Below are positions 8,272-18,650 of a stretch of 64,000 bases of DNA, one piece after another. The notes under the pieces are model-generated. The model was not told where the DNA came from and made no database searches. It worked only from the letters and a program-made list of their open reading frames with translations. The position numbers and the translations under genes were made by a program. Numbering within the stretch: the stretch's first letter is position 1; every line of letters starts with the position of its first letter. The stretch is from Pseudomonas kuykendallii (lineage in GTDB: Bacteria; Pseudomonadota; Gammaproteobacteria; Pseudomonadales; Pseudomonadaceae): NCBI RefSeq assembly GCF_900106975.1, contig NZ_FNNU01000001.1:124001-188000 (forward strand), in the 5' to 3' direction.

Positions 8272-9513
8272 GTGAATCAGAGTCCCCTCGTCACCCAACT
8301 GCGCAACAGCGTCGACCAGCACTTCCAGGCCGAGGTCGAGTTCCTCGCCGACCTGGTGAGACGCCCCTCCGACAACCCCGCCGGCGACTGCGCCGAGCAT
8401 GCCGAACTCACCGCCCAAGCCCTAGAAGCGCTCGGCTTCGAGGTCGAGCGGCACGCGGTTCCGCAGGCCGAGGTGCACGCCGCCGGCATGCTCAGCGTGA
8501 CCAATCTGGTGATCCGCCAGCGCTTCGGCGACGGCCCGGTGATCGCCCTCAACGCCCACGGCGACGTGGTCCCGCCCGGCGATGGCTGGAGCTGCGACCC
8601 GTATGGCGCGCAGATCCGCGACGGCATGATGTACGGGCGCGGCGCCGCGGTATCCAAGTCGGATTTCGCCACCTACGCCTTCGCCCTGAAGGCGCTGATC
8701 GAATCCGGCGCCCCGCTGGCCGGCAGCGTCGAGCTGCACCTGACCTACGACGAGGAAGCCGGCGGCCTGGTCGGCCCGGCGTGGTTGCTGCAGCAGGGCA
8801 TCGTCAAACCCGATTTCGCCATCTGCGCCGGCTTCACCCACTCGATCACCACCGCTCACAACGGCGCGGTGCACCTGGAAGTGACCGTGCGCGGCAAGTC
8901 CGCCCATGCTGCCCGCCCGGACACCGGCCACGACGCCCTGGAAGCGGCGAACAAGGTACTCACGGCGCTCTACGCCTACCGCGATACCCTGAGCCAGACC
9001 CGCTCGCAGACCCGCGGTATCGAGCACCCGACGCTGGTGGTCGGCCTGATCGAGGGCGGGATCAACACCAACGTGGTGCCCGACCGGGTCACCCTGCGCC
9101 TGGACCGCCGGGTGATTCCCGAGGAAACCCCGCAGGCCGTGCTCGCCGAGGTGAAGGCGCTGATCGCCGCCAGCGTGGCCGGGCTGCCGGGCATCGGCGT
9201 CGAGATGAAGGAAATCCTGGTGACCACGCCGCTGTACCAGATCGACGGTGCCGGGCGCCTCGCCGAAGCCCTGCAGCAGGCCTCCGAGCTGACCCTCGGC
9301 CACTCGATTCCCACCGAAGGCGTGCCGCTCTATACCGACGCGCGGCTGTACTGCGAGGCGGGCATTCCCACGGTGATCTACGGCGCCGGCCCGCGCACGC
9401 TGCTGGACGCCAACGGCCACCGGGCGGACGAGCGGGTCTCGCTGGAAGACCTGCGCATCGCCACCCAGACGCTCGCCATCGCTCTCAGCCAGCTGCTCAA
9501 GCCGGCAAGCTGA
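8272..9513 (+). CDS. M20-family metallopeptidase/deacylase-like hydrolase with atypical metal site
   Basis: 413 aa ArgE/DapE/CPG2-like protein, GTG start, last gene of the rightward transport operon (22 nt after the ATPase). Seen: HGD (H96, D98), the acid pair in TYDEEAGG (E161/E162), dimerisation domain with RGKSAHAARPDTG, and a late ANGHRADERV with the final His ligand. The bridging Asp position is not conserved: canonical GRGxxDxKG reads GRGAAVSKSD with V127, and the usual GEP segment reads AGFTHS. It would hydrolyse an amide of an acylated or carbamoylated amino acid in the cytoplasm if a metal site remains. Function is therefore less certain than the fold. Confidence 0.82.
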   Translation: MNQSPLVTQLRNSVDQHFQAEVEFLADLVRRPSDNPAGDCAEHAELTAQALEALGFEVERHAVPQAEVHAAGMLSVTNLVIRQRFGDGPVIALNAHGDVVPPGDGWSCDPYGAQIRDGMMYGRGAAVSKSDFATYAFALKALIESGAPLAGSVELHLTYDEEAGGLVGPAWLLQQGIVKPDFAICAGFTHSITTAHNGAVHLEVTVRGKSAHAARPDTGHDALEAANKVLTALYAYRDTLSQTRSQTRGIEHPTLVVGLIEGGINTNVVPDRVTLRLDRRVIPEETPQAVLAEVKALIAASVAGLPGIGVEMKEILVTTPLYQIDGAGRLAEALQQASELTLGHSIPTEGVPLYTDARLYCEAGIPTVIYGAGPRTLLDANGHRADERVSLEDLRIATQTLAIALSQLLKPAS

Positions 9514-9580
9514 GTGGCCCTGGGGGCGACACCAAGACAGTTGGAGGACGGCGGGCCGAGGCCCGCCAGCGGAGCGGCTA

Positions 9581-10231
9581 CTAAGCGCCTTCGCTGATGC
9601 GGTCGAGGACGAACAGCCGCAGGTTCTGCAGGTGGGTGCGCACGGCGGCGCGGGCGGCGTCGGCGTCGCCGGAAAGGTAGGCCTCGAGGATCGCCAAGTG
9701 CTCGGCGCGGTCCTCCTCGATGCGGTTGAACGGGCTGACCAGTTCGAACAGCCGGCTATGGGTACGCACCTGCTCGATCAGCCTGGCCAGCACCGGGTTG
9801 CCCGACGCCTGCGCGTACATCGTGTGGACCTGGTCGTCGATCTGCCAGTGCGCCGGCTCCTGCTGGCCCTTGCCGAGGGACTTGAGCTTCTTGATCAGTT
9901 GCTCGATGACGCGCTTGTCGATCTTGCCGATGGACAGGCCGATGGCCTCGGTCTCCAGCAGTTCGCGCACCTTCATGGTCTGGAAATATTCCTGCGCGCT
10001 GACGAAGCGCACCGAATACGACCGTGCCCCGGCTCGCACCAGCAGGCCTTCCCCTTCCAGCCGCAGCAACGCTTCGCGCAGTGGCGTGCGCGAGATGTTC
10101 AGCTCTTCGATGAGGCGGCCTTCGACCACCGGCCCGCCGCTGCGCAGGGCCTTTTCCAGGATCATCCGGCGCAACGTCTGATAGGCCAGTTCACCGAGTT
10201 TTTCCGGGGCGTTCGTGGGTACTGAAGTCAC
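9581..10231 (-). CDS. GntR/FCD family transcriptional regulator
   Basis: 216 aa. N-terminal winged helix at about residues 10-75 (ELAYQTLRRMILEKAL, then RLIEELNISRTPLREALLRL as the recognition part) and an all-helical FCD effector domain after residue 90 with the metal/ligand residues spread over TMYAQASGNPVL and HLAILEAYLSGD. It is the likely repressor of the whole 1-9513 locus, because a near-identical operator-like motif occurs in its own upstream region and in the divergent promoter at 5192. It converges with the M20 gene; the 67-nt gap holds a GC-rich 7-bp hairpin at 9550-9567 without a T tract. Confidence 0.92.
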   Translation of the reverse strand: MTSVPTNAPEKLGELAYQTLRRMILEKALRSGGPVVEGRLIEELNISRTPLREALLRLEGEGLLVRAGARSYSVRFVSAQEYFQTMKVRELLETEAIGLSIGKIDKRVIEQLIKKLKSLGKGQQEPAHWQIDDQVHTMYAQASGNPVLARLIEQVRTHSRLFELVSPFNRIEEDRAEHLAILEAYLSGDADAARAAVRTHLQNLRLFVLDRISEGA

Positions 10232-10260
10232 GGCATTTCCGCTCTGCGATTTGCCGCAAA

Positions 10261-10279
10261 GTATATGTTATGTATGCGC
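10261..10279. promoter_or_regulatory. Second copy of GntR operator-like motif
   Basis: GTATATGTTATGTATGCGC, matching 16 of 19 positions of the motif at 5192-5210 and keeping the GTATA-N7-TAT(A/G)C layout. It lies 30 nt upstream of the GntR start codon (10231), a place suited to autorepression. Confidence 0.6.
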
Positions 10280-10462
10280 TCGGAGGAACGCCGGAGGCGG
10301 CCCTGCAACACGCCTGAAACCAGCGACCGCGATACTGGCGGCGGGCGCGGTGCGACGCCGCCGCCCTCAATACCGGCATCGATGCGACATCTGGACGCTG
10401 ACGCTCGCCCGCCCGTACACTCGCCCTCTGGATCCAACGGGCCGGAACAGACGTCAACACCC

Positions 10463-11650
10463 ATGAACGCACCCGAACGCCCGACGAGCATCCCGGTCAG
10501 CCGATCGACACGCTCGATTCCTGCCGAGCTTCGCCCCGCCTTCGACGACTACGTCCGCCAGCACTGCCGTTCGTTCCTCATCGCGATCAACCTGATCGCC
10601 GCCGCGGCCTATCTCTCCTACGCAGCCGTCGACGCCGTCATCATCCCGGACGTCGCCCTGCTCTCGCTGCTGATGCGCGTGGTCCTCGTCGCCATCGGCC
10701 TGTGCAACATCTACCTGCTGTTCCGCTTCGGCCAGAGCACCCTGCTGATGGACCTGCTGCTGCCGCTGCACACGCTGATCTGCACCGCGGCGTGGTTCGA
10801 GTTGCTCAAGCACAGCCAGTCGCCGGACATCCCGACGTTCATCTATGCCTCGATCGCCTTCATCGTGCTGTGCAACATGGGCGCGCGGGTATCCTTCGGC
10901 GGCGCGCTGGCCTGTTCGCTGGCGATCAGTGCGGTGATCCTGGCCAGCGTCGTGCAGTTGAGCCCCGACGATTCCCGTGCGGCGCTGGTGTTCCTCCTGG
11001 TCTATCTGCCGGTGCTCTGCCTGAGTCTGTTCATCAGTTGGACCAGTACGCGCAACGTGCGCCAGGCGTTTCTCGCCGATGTCGAGGTGCGTCGCCACCA
11101 GGCGGAACTGTCCACCCTCAACCAGTGCCTGGAACAACTCGCCGCCACCGACGCCCTCACCTGCGTCGGCAACCGCCGCGCCTTCGACCAGCGCCTGGCG
11201 GAAAGCTGGACGATGCTGCAGGCGCACGGCCGGGGCTTCGCCCTGTTGCTGGTCGACATCGACTACTTCAAGGCTTTCAACGACCATTTCGGCCACCAAG
11301 CCGGCGATCAGTGCCTGCAGGAAGTCGCGCGCAGCATGGTCGAGACCCTGCGCCACGGGCAGGCGCAGACCTTCCGCTACGGCGGCGAGGAGTTCGCCAT
11401 CCTGTTGCAGGTGAGCAATGCCGATGAGCTGCGCAGCATCGCCGAACGGCTGGTCGATCAGGTCGCCGAGCTGGACATCCCCCACCCACATCGCCCCGAC
11501 GCCCAGGAGCGCCTGACCATCAGCGTCGGCGTGGCGCTGTCGCACGACGAGGGCGTGCAGAGCCCCGACGATCTGGTGGCCCGCTGCGACCGCCTGCTCT
11601 ACCTCGCCAAGCAGCTGGGCCGCAACCAGGTGTGCCCGGCCCAGGCCTGA
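10463..11650 (+). CDS. Membrane-anchored diguanylate cyclase (GGDEF)
   Basis: About 395 aa. Seen: an N-terminal half with about six hydrophobic segments (residues about 33-190, including [19 protein letters not shown] and [18 protein letters not shown]-type stretches), a short linker, then a GGDEF domain with [10 protein letters not shown] at about 305-314 and [12 protein letters not shown] at its start. The RxxD inhibitory site that normally lies five residues before GGEEF is absent, so product inhibition may be lost. It should make cyclic di-GMP at the inner membrane in response to an unknown signal. I chose the ATG at 10463; an upstream in-frame start at 10265 would place the operator motif and low-complexity sequence inside the gene. 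Confidence 0.9.
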   Translation: MNAPERPTSIPVSRSTRSIPAELRPAFDDYVRQHCRSFLIAINLIAAAAYLSYAAVDAVIIPDVALLSLLMRVVLVAIGLCNIYLLFRFGQSTLLMDLLLPLHTLICTAAWFELLKHSQSPDIPTFIYASIAFIVLCNMGARVSFGGALACSLAISAVILASVVQLSPDDSRAALVFLLVYLPVLCLSLFISWTSTRNVRQAFLADVEVRRHQAELSTLNQCLEQLAATDALTCVGNRRAFDQRLAESWTMLQAHGRGFALLLVDIDYFKAFNDHFGHQAGDQCLQEVARSMVETLRHGQAQTFRYGGEEFAILLQVSNADELRSIAERLVDQVAELDIPHPHRPDAQERLTISVGVALSHDEGVQSPDDLVARCDRLLYLAKQLGRNQVCPAQA

Positions 11651-11672
11651 GCCCTGGGCGGCGCTCCGGCCT

Positions 11673-13586
<1,914 letters not shown>

Positions 13587-13588
13587 CG

Positions 13589-13645
13589 CTACGAGTCCTC
13601 GTGGTCAACGCCTACGAATTCTCGTAGTTATACGAGATTGCGTAC
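13589..13645. promoter_or_regulatory. Three tandem palindromes, candidate NitA enhancer sites
   Basis: Sites follow CTACGA-N4-TCGTAG: 13612-13627 is perfect, 13589-13604 has one arm change (TCGTGG), and 13630-13645 is degenerate (ATACGA-N4-GCGTAC). They lie 90-146 bp upstream of the -24/-12 promoter of nitB, the usual range for upstream activating sequences. The first site touches the nitA leader and could allow autoregulation. Binding by NitA is inference. Confidence 0.6.
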
Positions 13646-13734
13646 CGCAGGGACAGCATCAGAAAGGCCGCAGAAAACCGTATCAGATTGACAAGTTATT
13701 GATAAATAAACATTAGTTTTTATTTGAAAAAAGC

Positions 13735-13750
13735 TGGCACGCGCTTCGCT
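13735..13750 (+). promoter_or_regulatory. Sigma-54 (-24/-12) promoter for nitB operon
   Basis: TGGCACGCGCTTCGCT matches the consensus TGGCACG-N4-TTGCW at all positions but one, with the invariant GG and GC correctly spaced. It lies 60 nt before the nitB ATG and faces the operon, and the divergent gene encodes a GAFTGA-bearing sigma-54 activator, which supports it strongly. Confidence 0.82.
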
Positions 13751-13809
13751 CTGTTCCGTTGCAGCCGCAGTCATCACTGTCGAGCCCACCCATAACGGAG
13801 AAACGGACC

Positions 13810-14292
13810 ATGCCAAGCGTAGACATTGCCCAGTATCAGGACGGCGACTTCCTGGTGAATTACGAAGAAAAGGTCTTCGAGGACGTCAAGGCCGAACCGG
13901 GCGAGAAGGCCCTGCTGACCTTCCACACCATCGCCTTCGAAGGCTCCATCGGCCTGGTCAACATGCTCCAGGCCAAGCGCCTGCTGCGCAAGGGCTTCGA
14001 GACCAAGGTGCTGCTCTACGGACCGGGCGTGCAGCTCGGCGTGCAGCGCGGCTTCCCGACCCTCGGCGCCGAAGCCTTCCCCGGCCACCTTGCGGTGAAC
14101 AACCAGATCAAGGCGTTCATGGCCGAGGGCGGCGAGGTCTACGCCTGCCGCTTCGCCCTGCAGGCGCTCTACGGGCAGACCGAGAAGGCGCTGATCGAGG
14201 GCATCCGCCCGATCAACCCGCTGGACGTGATGGACCTGCGCCTGCTGATGCGCCGCGAGGGCGCGCTGATCATCGACACCTGGACGGCGTGA
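13810..14292 (+). CDS. nitB: MSMEG_0572/Sll0783 family nitrogen starvation response protein
   Basis: About 160 aa soluble protein; the start is the ATG at 13810 with GGAG nine bases upstream and the sequence [21 protein letters not shown] recognise it by content and place as the first structural gene of Nit1C clusters (family Sll0783). The fold looks DsrE-like: a beta strand [19 protein letters not shown] followed by [16 protein letters not shown]. No catalytic residues are evident and no biochemical role is established to my knowledge. First gene behind the sigma-54 promoter. Confidence 0.85.
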   Translation: MPSVDIAQYQDGDFLVNYEEKVFEDVKAEPGEKALLTFHTIAFEGSIGLVNMLQAKRLLRKGFETKVLLYGPGVQLGVQRGFPTLGAEAFPGHLAVNNQIKAFMAEGGEVYACRFALQALYGQTEKALIEGIRPINPLDVMDLRLLMRREGALIIDTWTA

Positions 14293-14301
14293 TCACTATC
14301 T

Positions 14302-14378
14302 CCCCTCTCCCGTTCACGGGAGAGGGATGTTCCAGCGACACCTTCGCTCGCCCCCCTCTCCCGTTCACGGGAGAGGGG
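14302..14378. repeat. Two copies of a GC-rich hairpin repeat inside the nit operon
   Basis: Direct copies of CCCTCTCCCG-TTCA-CGGGAGAGGG at 14303-14326 and 14353-14378 (10- and 11-bp perfect stems, same TTCA loop), about 50 bp apart, in the otherwise non-coding 206-nt gap between nitB and nitC. This resembles a widespread intergenic palindromic repeat of GC-rich Proteobacteria. It may tune the amount of downstream message. Confidence 0.8.
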
Positions 14379-14498
14379 CCGGGGGAGAGGGCCAGGGCCG
14401 CGCCGGAGCCACAGGCAAAGCCCCTCTCCCTATCCCTCCTCCAAGAATGGAAGAGCGGACTGTCCAGTGTTCGAGCCACTTCATCAGGAGTTCCGCCC

Positions 14499-15476
14499 AT
14501 GCCCACCCTCCGCGCCGCCGCCGTGCAGCTTTCGCCGGTGCTCTACAGCCGCGAAGGCACCGTCGACAAGGTCTGCCGGCAGATCGAGGCCCTCGGCCGG
14601 GAAGGCGTGCAGTTCGCCGTGTTCCCGGAAACGGTGGTGCCCTACTACCCCTATTTTTCCTTCGTCCAGCCGCCTTTCGCGATGGGCAAGCAGCACCTGA
14701 AACTGCTCGACGAATCGGTGCAGGTGCCCTCCGCCGCGACGCTCGCCATCGGCGAGGCCTGCCGCGCGGCCAACATGGTGGTGTCGATCGGCGTCAACGA
14801 GCGCGACGGCGGCACGATCTACAACGCACAGCTGCTGTTCGACGCCGACGGCACCCTGATCCAGCACCGCCGCAAGATCACCCCGACCTACCACGAGCGC
14901 ATGGTCTGGGGACAGGGCGACGGCTCCGGCCTACGCGCGGTGGACAGCGCCGCCGGGCGCATCGGCTCGCTGGCCTGCTGGGAGCACTACAACCCGCTGG
15001 CGCGCTACGCGCTGATGGCCGACGGCGAACAGATCCACGCGGCGATGTTCCCCGGTTGCCTGGTCGGCGAGATCTTCGCCGAGCAGATCGAGGTGACCAT
15101 CCGCCACCACGCGCTGGAGTCCGGCTGCTTCGTGGTCAACGCCACCGCCTGGCTGGAGCCGGAACAGCAGCAACGGATCATGGCCGACACCGGCTGCGAA
15201 CTGGGGCCGATCTCCGGCGGCTGCTTCACCGCCATCGTCTCGCCGGAAGGCCGCCTGCTCGGCGAACCGCTGCGCAGCGGCGAGGGCGTGGTGATCGCCG
15301 ACCTCGACCTGGCGCTGATCGACAAGCGCAAGCGGATGATGGATTCGGTCGGCCACTACAGCCGCCCGGAACTGCTCAGCCTGCTGATCGACCGCACCCC
15401 CACCGCGCACCTGCACGAACGCCCGGCGGCGCTGCCGGCCCGCGCGCTCGAGGAGTTCGACCATGCCAGCCTCTGA
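14499..15476 (+). CDS. nitC: Nit1-type nitrilase (Nit1C nitrilase, cyanide/nitrile hydrolysing)
   Basis: 325 aa carbon-nitrogen hydrolase. Catalytic triad visible as E44 ([12 protein letters not shown]), K126 ([15 protein letters not shown]) and C160 ([15 protein letters not shown]); the CWEHYNPL context marks true nitrilases (branch 1) rather than amidases. Start ATG 14499 has AGGAG eight bases upstream; an open frame upstream only reads through the hairpin repeats. It should convert a nitrile or HCN to acid plus ammonia, supplying nitrogen. Nit1C nitrilases have been linked to growth on cyanide in Pseudomonas (known). Its end overlaps nitD by 14 bp. Confidence 0.93.
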   Translation: MPTLRAAAVQLSPVLYSREGTVDKVCRQIEALGREGVQFAVFPETVVPYYPYFSFVQPPFAMGKQHLKLLDESVQVPSAATLAIGEACRAANMVVSIGVNERDGGTIYNAQLLFDADGTLIQHRRKITPTYHERMVWGQGDGSGLRAVDSAAGRIGSLACWEHYNPLARYALMADGEQIHAAMFPGCLVGEIFAEQIEVTIRHHALESGCFVVNATAWLEPEQQQRIMADTGCELGPISGGCFTAIVSPEGRLLGEPLRSGEGVVIADLDLALIDKRKRMMDSVGHYSRPELLSLLIDRTPTAHLHERPAALPARALEEFDHASL

Positions 15477-16554
15477 CCTGATCGCCAGCGACCTCCTCAG
15501 CGAACTGCAATGCCACGGCGTGCGCTGGCTCGACGGCAACGCCGGGCTGTCGCGCAAGGGCGGAGCCGGGCCTTCCGACCACAAGGCGCTGAGCCTCGGC
15601 AGCCACACCGCGATGGTGCCGATGCTCAACCAGGCGTCGCTGGATTCACCCTACTCGGCGCGCCCCAGCGGCGAACTGGCGCTGATCTTCCGCGACGGCC
15701 TGCAGGTCGGCGAAGTGAAGATCCCCGGCGTGCCGAACTTCTATTCGCGCAGCACCGCCGACGGCATCCCCTACTGGAAGATCGCCACCCTGCACAGCCG
15801 CGACGTGCTCGCCACCACGGTGCTGCAGCACTGCATCCGCATGAACGAAGCGGCCAGCGCCTGCCAGTTCTGCGCCATCGGCCAGTCGCTGGCGAACGGC
15901 AAGACCATCGCCCGCAAGCGCCCAGCGCAGCTCGCCGAGGTGGCGAAGGCGGCGGTCGAGCTGGACGGCGTCAAGCACATGGTGATGACCACCGGCACGC
16001 CGCAGACGCCCGATCGCGGCGCGGCGATCCTCTGCGAGTCGGCGGCCGCGGTCAGCGCCGCGGTGGACCTGCCGATCCAGGCGCAGTGCGAGCCGCCGGA
16101 CGACGACGCCTGGTTCGTCCGCCTCAAGGACAGCGGCGTGGTATCCCTCGGCATGCACCTGGAAGCGGTCACCGACGCGGTGCGCGCACGGATCATGCCG
16201 GGCAAGGCCGAGGTGCCGCTGAGCCGCTACTTCTCGGCCTTCGAGGCGGCGCTCAAGGTGTTCGGCCACGGCCAGGTGAGCACCTACATCCTCGCCGGGC
16301 TGGGCGACTCCGAAGACGAGATCGCCGCCATCTCCGAGCGCCTCGCCGCGCTCGGCGTGTACCCCTTCGTGGTGCCCTTCGTGCCCATCGACGGCACGCC
16401 GCTGGCGCAGCACCCGAAACCGGACAACGCCATGCTCCAGCGGCTCTACCCGCGCATCGGCGCCAGCCTGCGCCGCCACGGGCTGCACTCCGAGAAGATC
16501 AACGCCGGCTGCGCCAAGTGCGGCGCCTGCTCGGCCCTGAAGAAACACGAGTGA
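15463..16554 (+). CDS. nitD: MSMEG_0568 family radical SAM protein
   Basis: 363 aa. Start ATG 15463 with AGGAG, overlapping nitC. Likely radical-SAM cluster cysteines are C124, C134 and C137 (spacing CX9CX2C, not the classical CX3CX2C); a second Cys group CAKCGAC closes the protein (C350, C353, C356). Barrel motifs include [11 protein letters not shown] (GGE-like region), [12 protein letters not shown] and [12 protein letters not shown]. It presumably performs a SAM-dependent radical reaction on a product or carrier in the Nit1C pathway; the substrate is not established. Confidence 0.9.
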   Translation: MPASDLIASDLLSELQCHGVRWLDGNAGLSRKGGAGPSDHKALSLGSHTAMVPMLNQASLDSPYSARPSGELALIFRDGLQVGEVKIPGVPNFYSRSTADGIPYWKIATLHSRDVLATTVLQHCIRMNEAASACQFCAIGQSLANGKTIARKRPAQLAEVAKAAVELDGVKHMVMTTGTPQTPDRGAAILCESAAAVSAAVDLPIQAQCEPPDDDAWFVRLKDSGVVSLGMHLEAVTDAVRARIMPGKAEVPLSRYFSAFEAALKVFGHGQVSTYILAGLGDSEDEIAAISERLAALGVYPFVVPFVPIDGTPLAQHPKPDNAMLQRLYPRIGASLRRHGLHSEKINAGCAKCGACSALKKHE

Positions 16555-16565
16555 GGAGCACGCCG

Positions 16566-17120
16566 ATGAACGCCTTCGCCCTGGTCGACGATCAGTTCGC
16601 CCCATTCCGCGCCGACGACCTGCTGGTCAAGCCGGCCAGCGAGGCCTGGGAGCGCCGCGCCTACTTCGCCCTGCGCCGCGCGGTGTTTTCCGAAGAGCAG
16701 CAACTGCTCGCCCAGGACCGCGACGCCCACGACTTCCAGGCCATCGCCATCGTCGCCCTGGCGAACAACTGCGCGGTGGCCGACCGGGTGATCGGCGCGG
16801 TGCGCATCTACCAGCCCGAGCCGGGCCTCTGGTACGGCGGCCGGCTGTGCGTCGAGCGCGCCTATCGCCGCCACGGGCTGATCGGCACGGCGCTGGTCAA
16901 CGAGGCGGTGTCGCGCGCCATCGAACTGGGCTGCACGCGCTTCCTCGCCACCGTGCAACAGGCCAACGAGACGTACTTCCACGGCCTCCATTGGCACACC
17001 CTGGAACACCTGGAACTACTCGGCCAGCCGCATGCGTTGATGCAGGCGGACCTCGGCCGCTACCCGTTCATGCCGCGCCAGGTGTCGCTGCTGCCGCTGA
17101 AGGCGCGCCGCCATGACTAA
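16566..17120 (+). CDS. nitE: MSMEG_0567 family GNAT N-acetyltransferase
   Basis: 184 aa, start ATG 16566 with GAGGAG seven bases upstream; the longer open frame upstream only shadows nitD. Seen: GNAT fold with the acetyl-CoA loop region CVERAYRRHGLIGTALVNEA (R/Q-x-x-G-x-A type) and a C-terminal strand after FLATVQQANETYFHGLHW. Fifth gene of the Nit1C order. In some genomes this domain is fused to the AIR-synthase-like partner, which is the next gene here. The acceptor amine is unknown. Overlaps nitF by 8 bp. Confidence 0.88.
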   Translation: MNAFALVDDQFAPFRADDLLVKPASEAWERRAYFALRRAVFSEEQQLLAQDRDAHDFQAIAIVALANNCAVADRVIGAVRIYQPEPGLWYGGRLCVERAYRRHGLIGTALVNEAVSRAIELGCTRFLATVQQANETYFHGLHWHTLEHLELLGQPHALMQADLGRYPFMPRQVSLLPLKARRHD

Positions 17121-18141
17121 CGCCCTGCGCCTGCCGCTGAGCACACCGCTCGAAGCGCTGCTCGACACCCTGCGCGATACCCCGGCGATGCGTGCCAAGC
17201 TGGCCATCCAGCGCCCGGCCCGGCAACTGGATGCCCCGCTCGCGGCGAGCCGCGACGCACTCTACGCCCTGCCCGGCGACGACACCGCGGCGATCCGCGT
17301 CGGCGACCGTTACCAGTTGCTGGCCATCGAGGGCATGCTGCCGGCCTTCGTCGAGGCCGCGCCCTGGTTCGCCGGCTGGTCGGCGGTGATGGCCAACGTC
17401 AGCGACATCACCGCCATGGGCGGGCGCGCCTGCGCGGTGGTCAACGCCTACTGGCATCACGATGCCGACGCCGCCGGCCAGGTGCTCGCCGGCATCCGCG
17501 CCGCCTGCGAGGCCTACGGGCTGATCCTCGCCGGCGGCCACACCAGCCAGGCCGGCGGCAACCCGGCGGCGCTGGCGGTGGCGATCACCGGCATCGCGAA
17601 GAAGCTGCTCTCGACCCTCCACGTCGCCCCCGGCCAGGTGCTGGCCATGGCGGTCGACCTCGACGGCCGCTGGCACGCCGACGCGCCCTACTGGAAAGCC
17701 TTCGAGAACGTCCCCGGCGAACGCCTGCGCGAGCAGTTGGAAGTCATCCCGCGGCTGGCCGAGGCCGGCCTGCTGCTGGCCGCCAAGGACATCAGCAACG
17801 CCGGGCTGCTGGGCACCCTGCTGATGCTGCTGGAACCCACCGGCTGCGGTGCCGAGCTGGACCTCGACGCGCTGCCGCGCCCGGCCGACGGCGACCTGCC
17901 GCGCTGGCTGCAGGCGTTCCCCAGCTACGGCTACCTGCTCAGCCTCGATGAAGCCGCGTTCCCGGAAGTGCAGGCCGCCTTCGCCTTCCACGGCCTGACC
18001 TGCGCGCGCATCGGCCGGATCGACGCCAGCGCGCGCCTGGTCGTGCGCCAGGACGCCGAGCGCAGCGAATTCTGGAACCTCGCGCAGAGGCCCTTCACCG
18101 GCCTGCGCTATCCCACCCACACCCCCGCCCAGGAGCACTGA
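17113..18141 (+). CDS. nitF: Sll0787 family AIR synthase-like (PurM/SelD fold) protein
   Basis: 342 aa. N-terminal ATP-binding half with GDDTAAIRVGDRYQLLAIEG and the VMANVSDITAMGGRA motif typical of PurM/SelD/HypE enzymes, then AGGHTSQAGGNPAALAVAITG. C-terminal half with KDISNAGLLGTLLMLLEPTG. These proteins activate a carbonyl or amide oxygen with ATP. Part of the Nit1C order between the GNAT protein and the small NitG protein. Coupled to nitE by overlap and followed by nitG after one base, so one transcript is likely. Confidence 0.88.
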   Translation: MTNALRLPLSTPLEALLDTLRDTPAMRAKLAIQRPARQLDAPLAASRDALYALPGDDTAAIRVGDRYQLLAIEGMLPAFVEAAPWFAGWSAVMANVSDITAMGGRACAVVNAYWHHDADAAGQVLAGIRAACEAYGLILAGGHTSQAGGNPAALAVAITGIAKKLLSTLHVAPGQVLAMAVDLDGRWHADAPYWKAFENVPGERLREQLEVIPRLAEAGLLLAAKDISNAGLLGTLLMLLEPTGCGAELDLDALPRPADGDLPRWLQAFPSYGYLLSLDEAAFPEVQAAFAFHGLTCARIGRIDASARLVVRQDAERSEFWNLAQRPFTGLRYPTHTPAQEH

Positions 18142-18142
18142 C

Positions 18143-18466
18143 ATGCCCGCCGTCAACTTTCGCGTGCGCTGGCCCGATGGCCAGGAAAGCCCCGGTTACT
18201 CACCGTCCACGGTGATCTACGAACACCTGCACAGCGGCGTGCCCTACGCCCGAGAGGATTTCCTGCAACGCCTGGAAACCGCGCTGAACGCAGCGTCCGA
18301 GCGGGTCAGGGAGGTGAAGGGCTTCTACTGCAGCTCGGCGATGGACACCCTCGCCTCGCTCAAGTACCAGGCCGACCGTCATGGCGAAGGCGCCGTGCAG
18401 GTGCTGGAGATGAGCACCGACAGCGAAGGCCGCGTGCTCGGCGGCTGGGGCTCGTTCCCGACCTAA
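18143..18466 (+). CDS. nitG: MSMEG_0570 family nitrogen starvation response protein
   Basis: 107 aa small soluble protein with start VNFRVRWPDGQESPGYSPST and a conserved middle VKGFYCSSAMDTLASL. Recognised as the seventh Nit1C gene from family features (charged, no transmembrane part) and position. Function unknown. It starts one base after the nitF stop. The 184-nt gap that follows contains an inverted repeat, then nitH. Confidence 0.83.
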   Translation: MPAVNFRVRWPDGQESPGYSPSTVIYEHLHSGVPYAREDFLQRLETALNAASERVREVKGFYCSSAMDTLASLKYQADRHGEGAVQVLEMSTDSEGRVLGGWGSFPT

Positions 18467-18496
18467 CGTTGCCGGCCCCACGCTCGGGGCGAACAG

Positions 18497-18585
18497 GACC
18501 CTGGGTGGATCGGGGCGCGTAGCCGACGCTCTTTCATCCACCGCCGCGTCGATCGGTGGATCGATGAAGCGCGATCCACCCTACA
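18497..18585. repeat. Inverted repeat of GGTGGATCG/CGATCCACC type
   Basis: Within the nitG-nitH gap: a perfect 9-bp stem GGTGGATCG (18555-18563) with CGATCCACC (18572-18580), preceded by a related GGGTGGATCGGGGCG...CATCCACC segment. Looks like a dispersed Pseudomonas intergenic palindrome; no T run, so not a clear terminator. Confidence 0.6.
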
Positions 18586-18650
18586 GAAGCCATTCCGGGC
18601 GAAAGCCTCACCGGCACACCCATCGACCGACTCATATTCGGAGAAGTACC

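Noticed and set aside
14289-14498. N-terminal extension of the nitrilase through the hairpin repeats
   Set aside because: The conserved nitrilase start is at 14499 with a good AGGAG site, and the extension would translate palindromic repeats.
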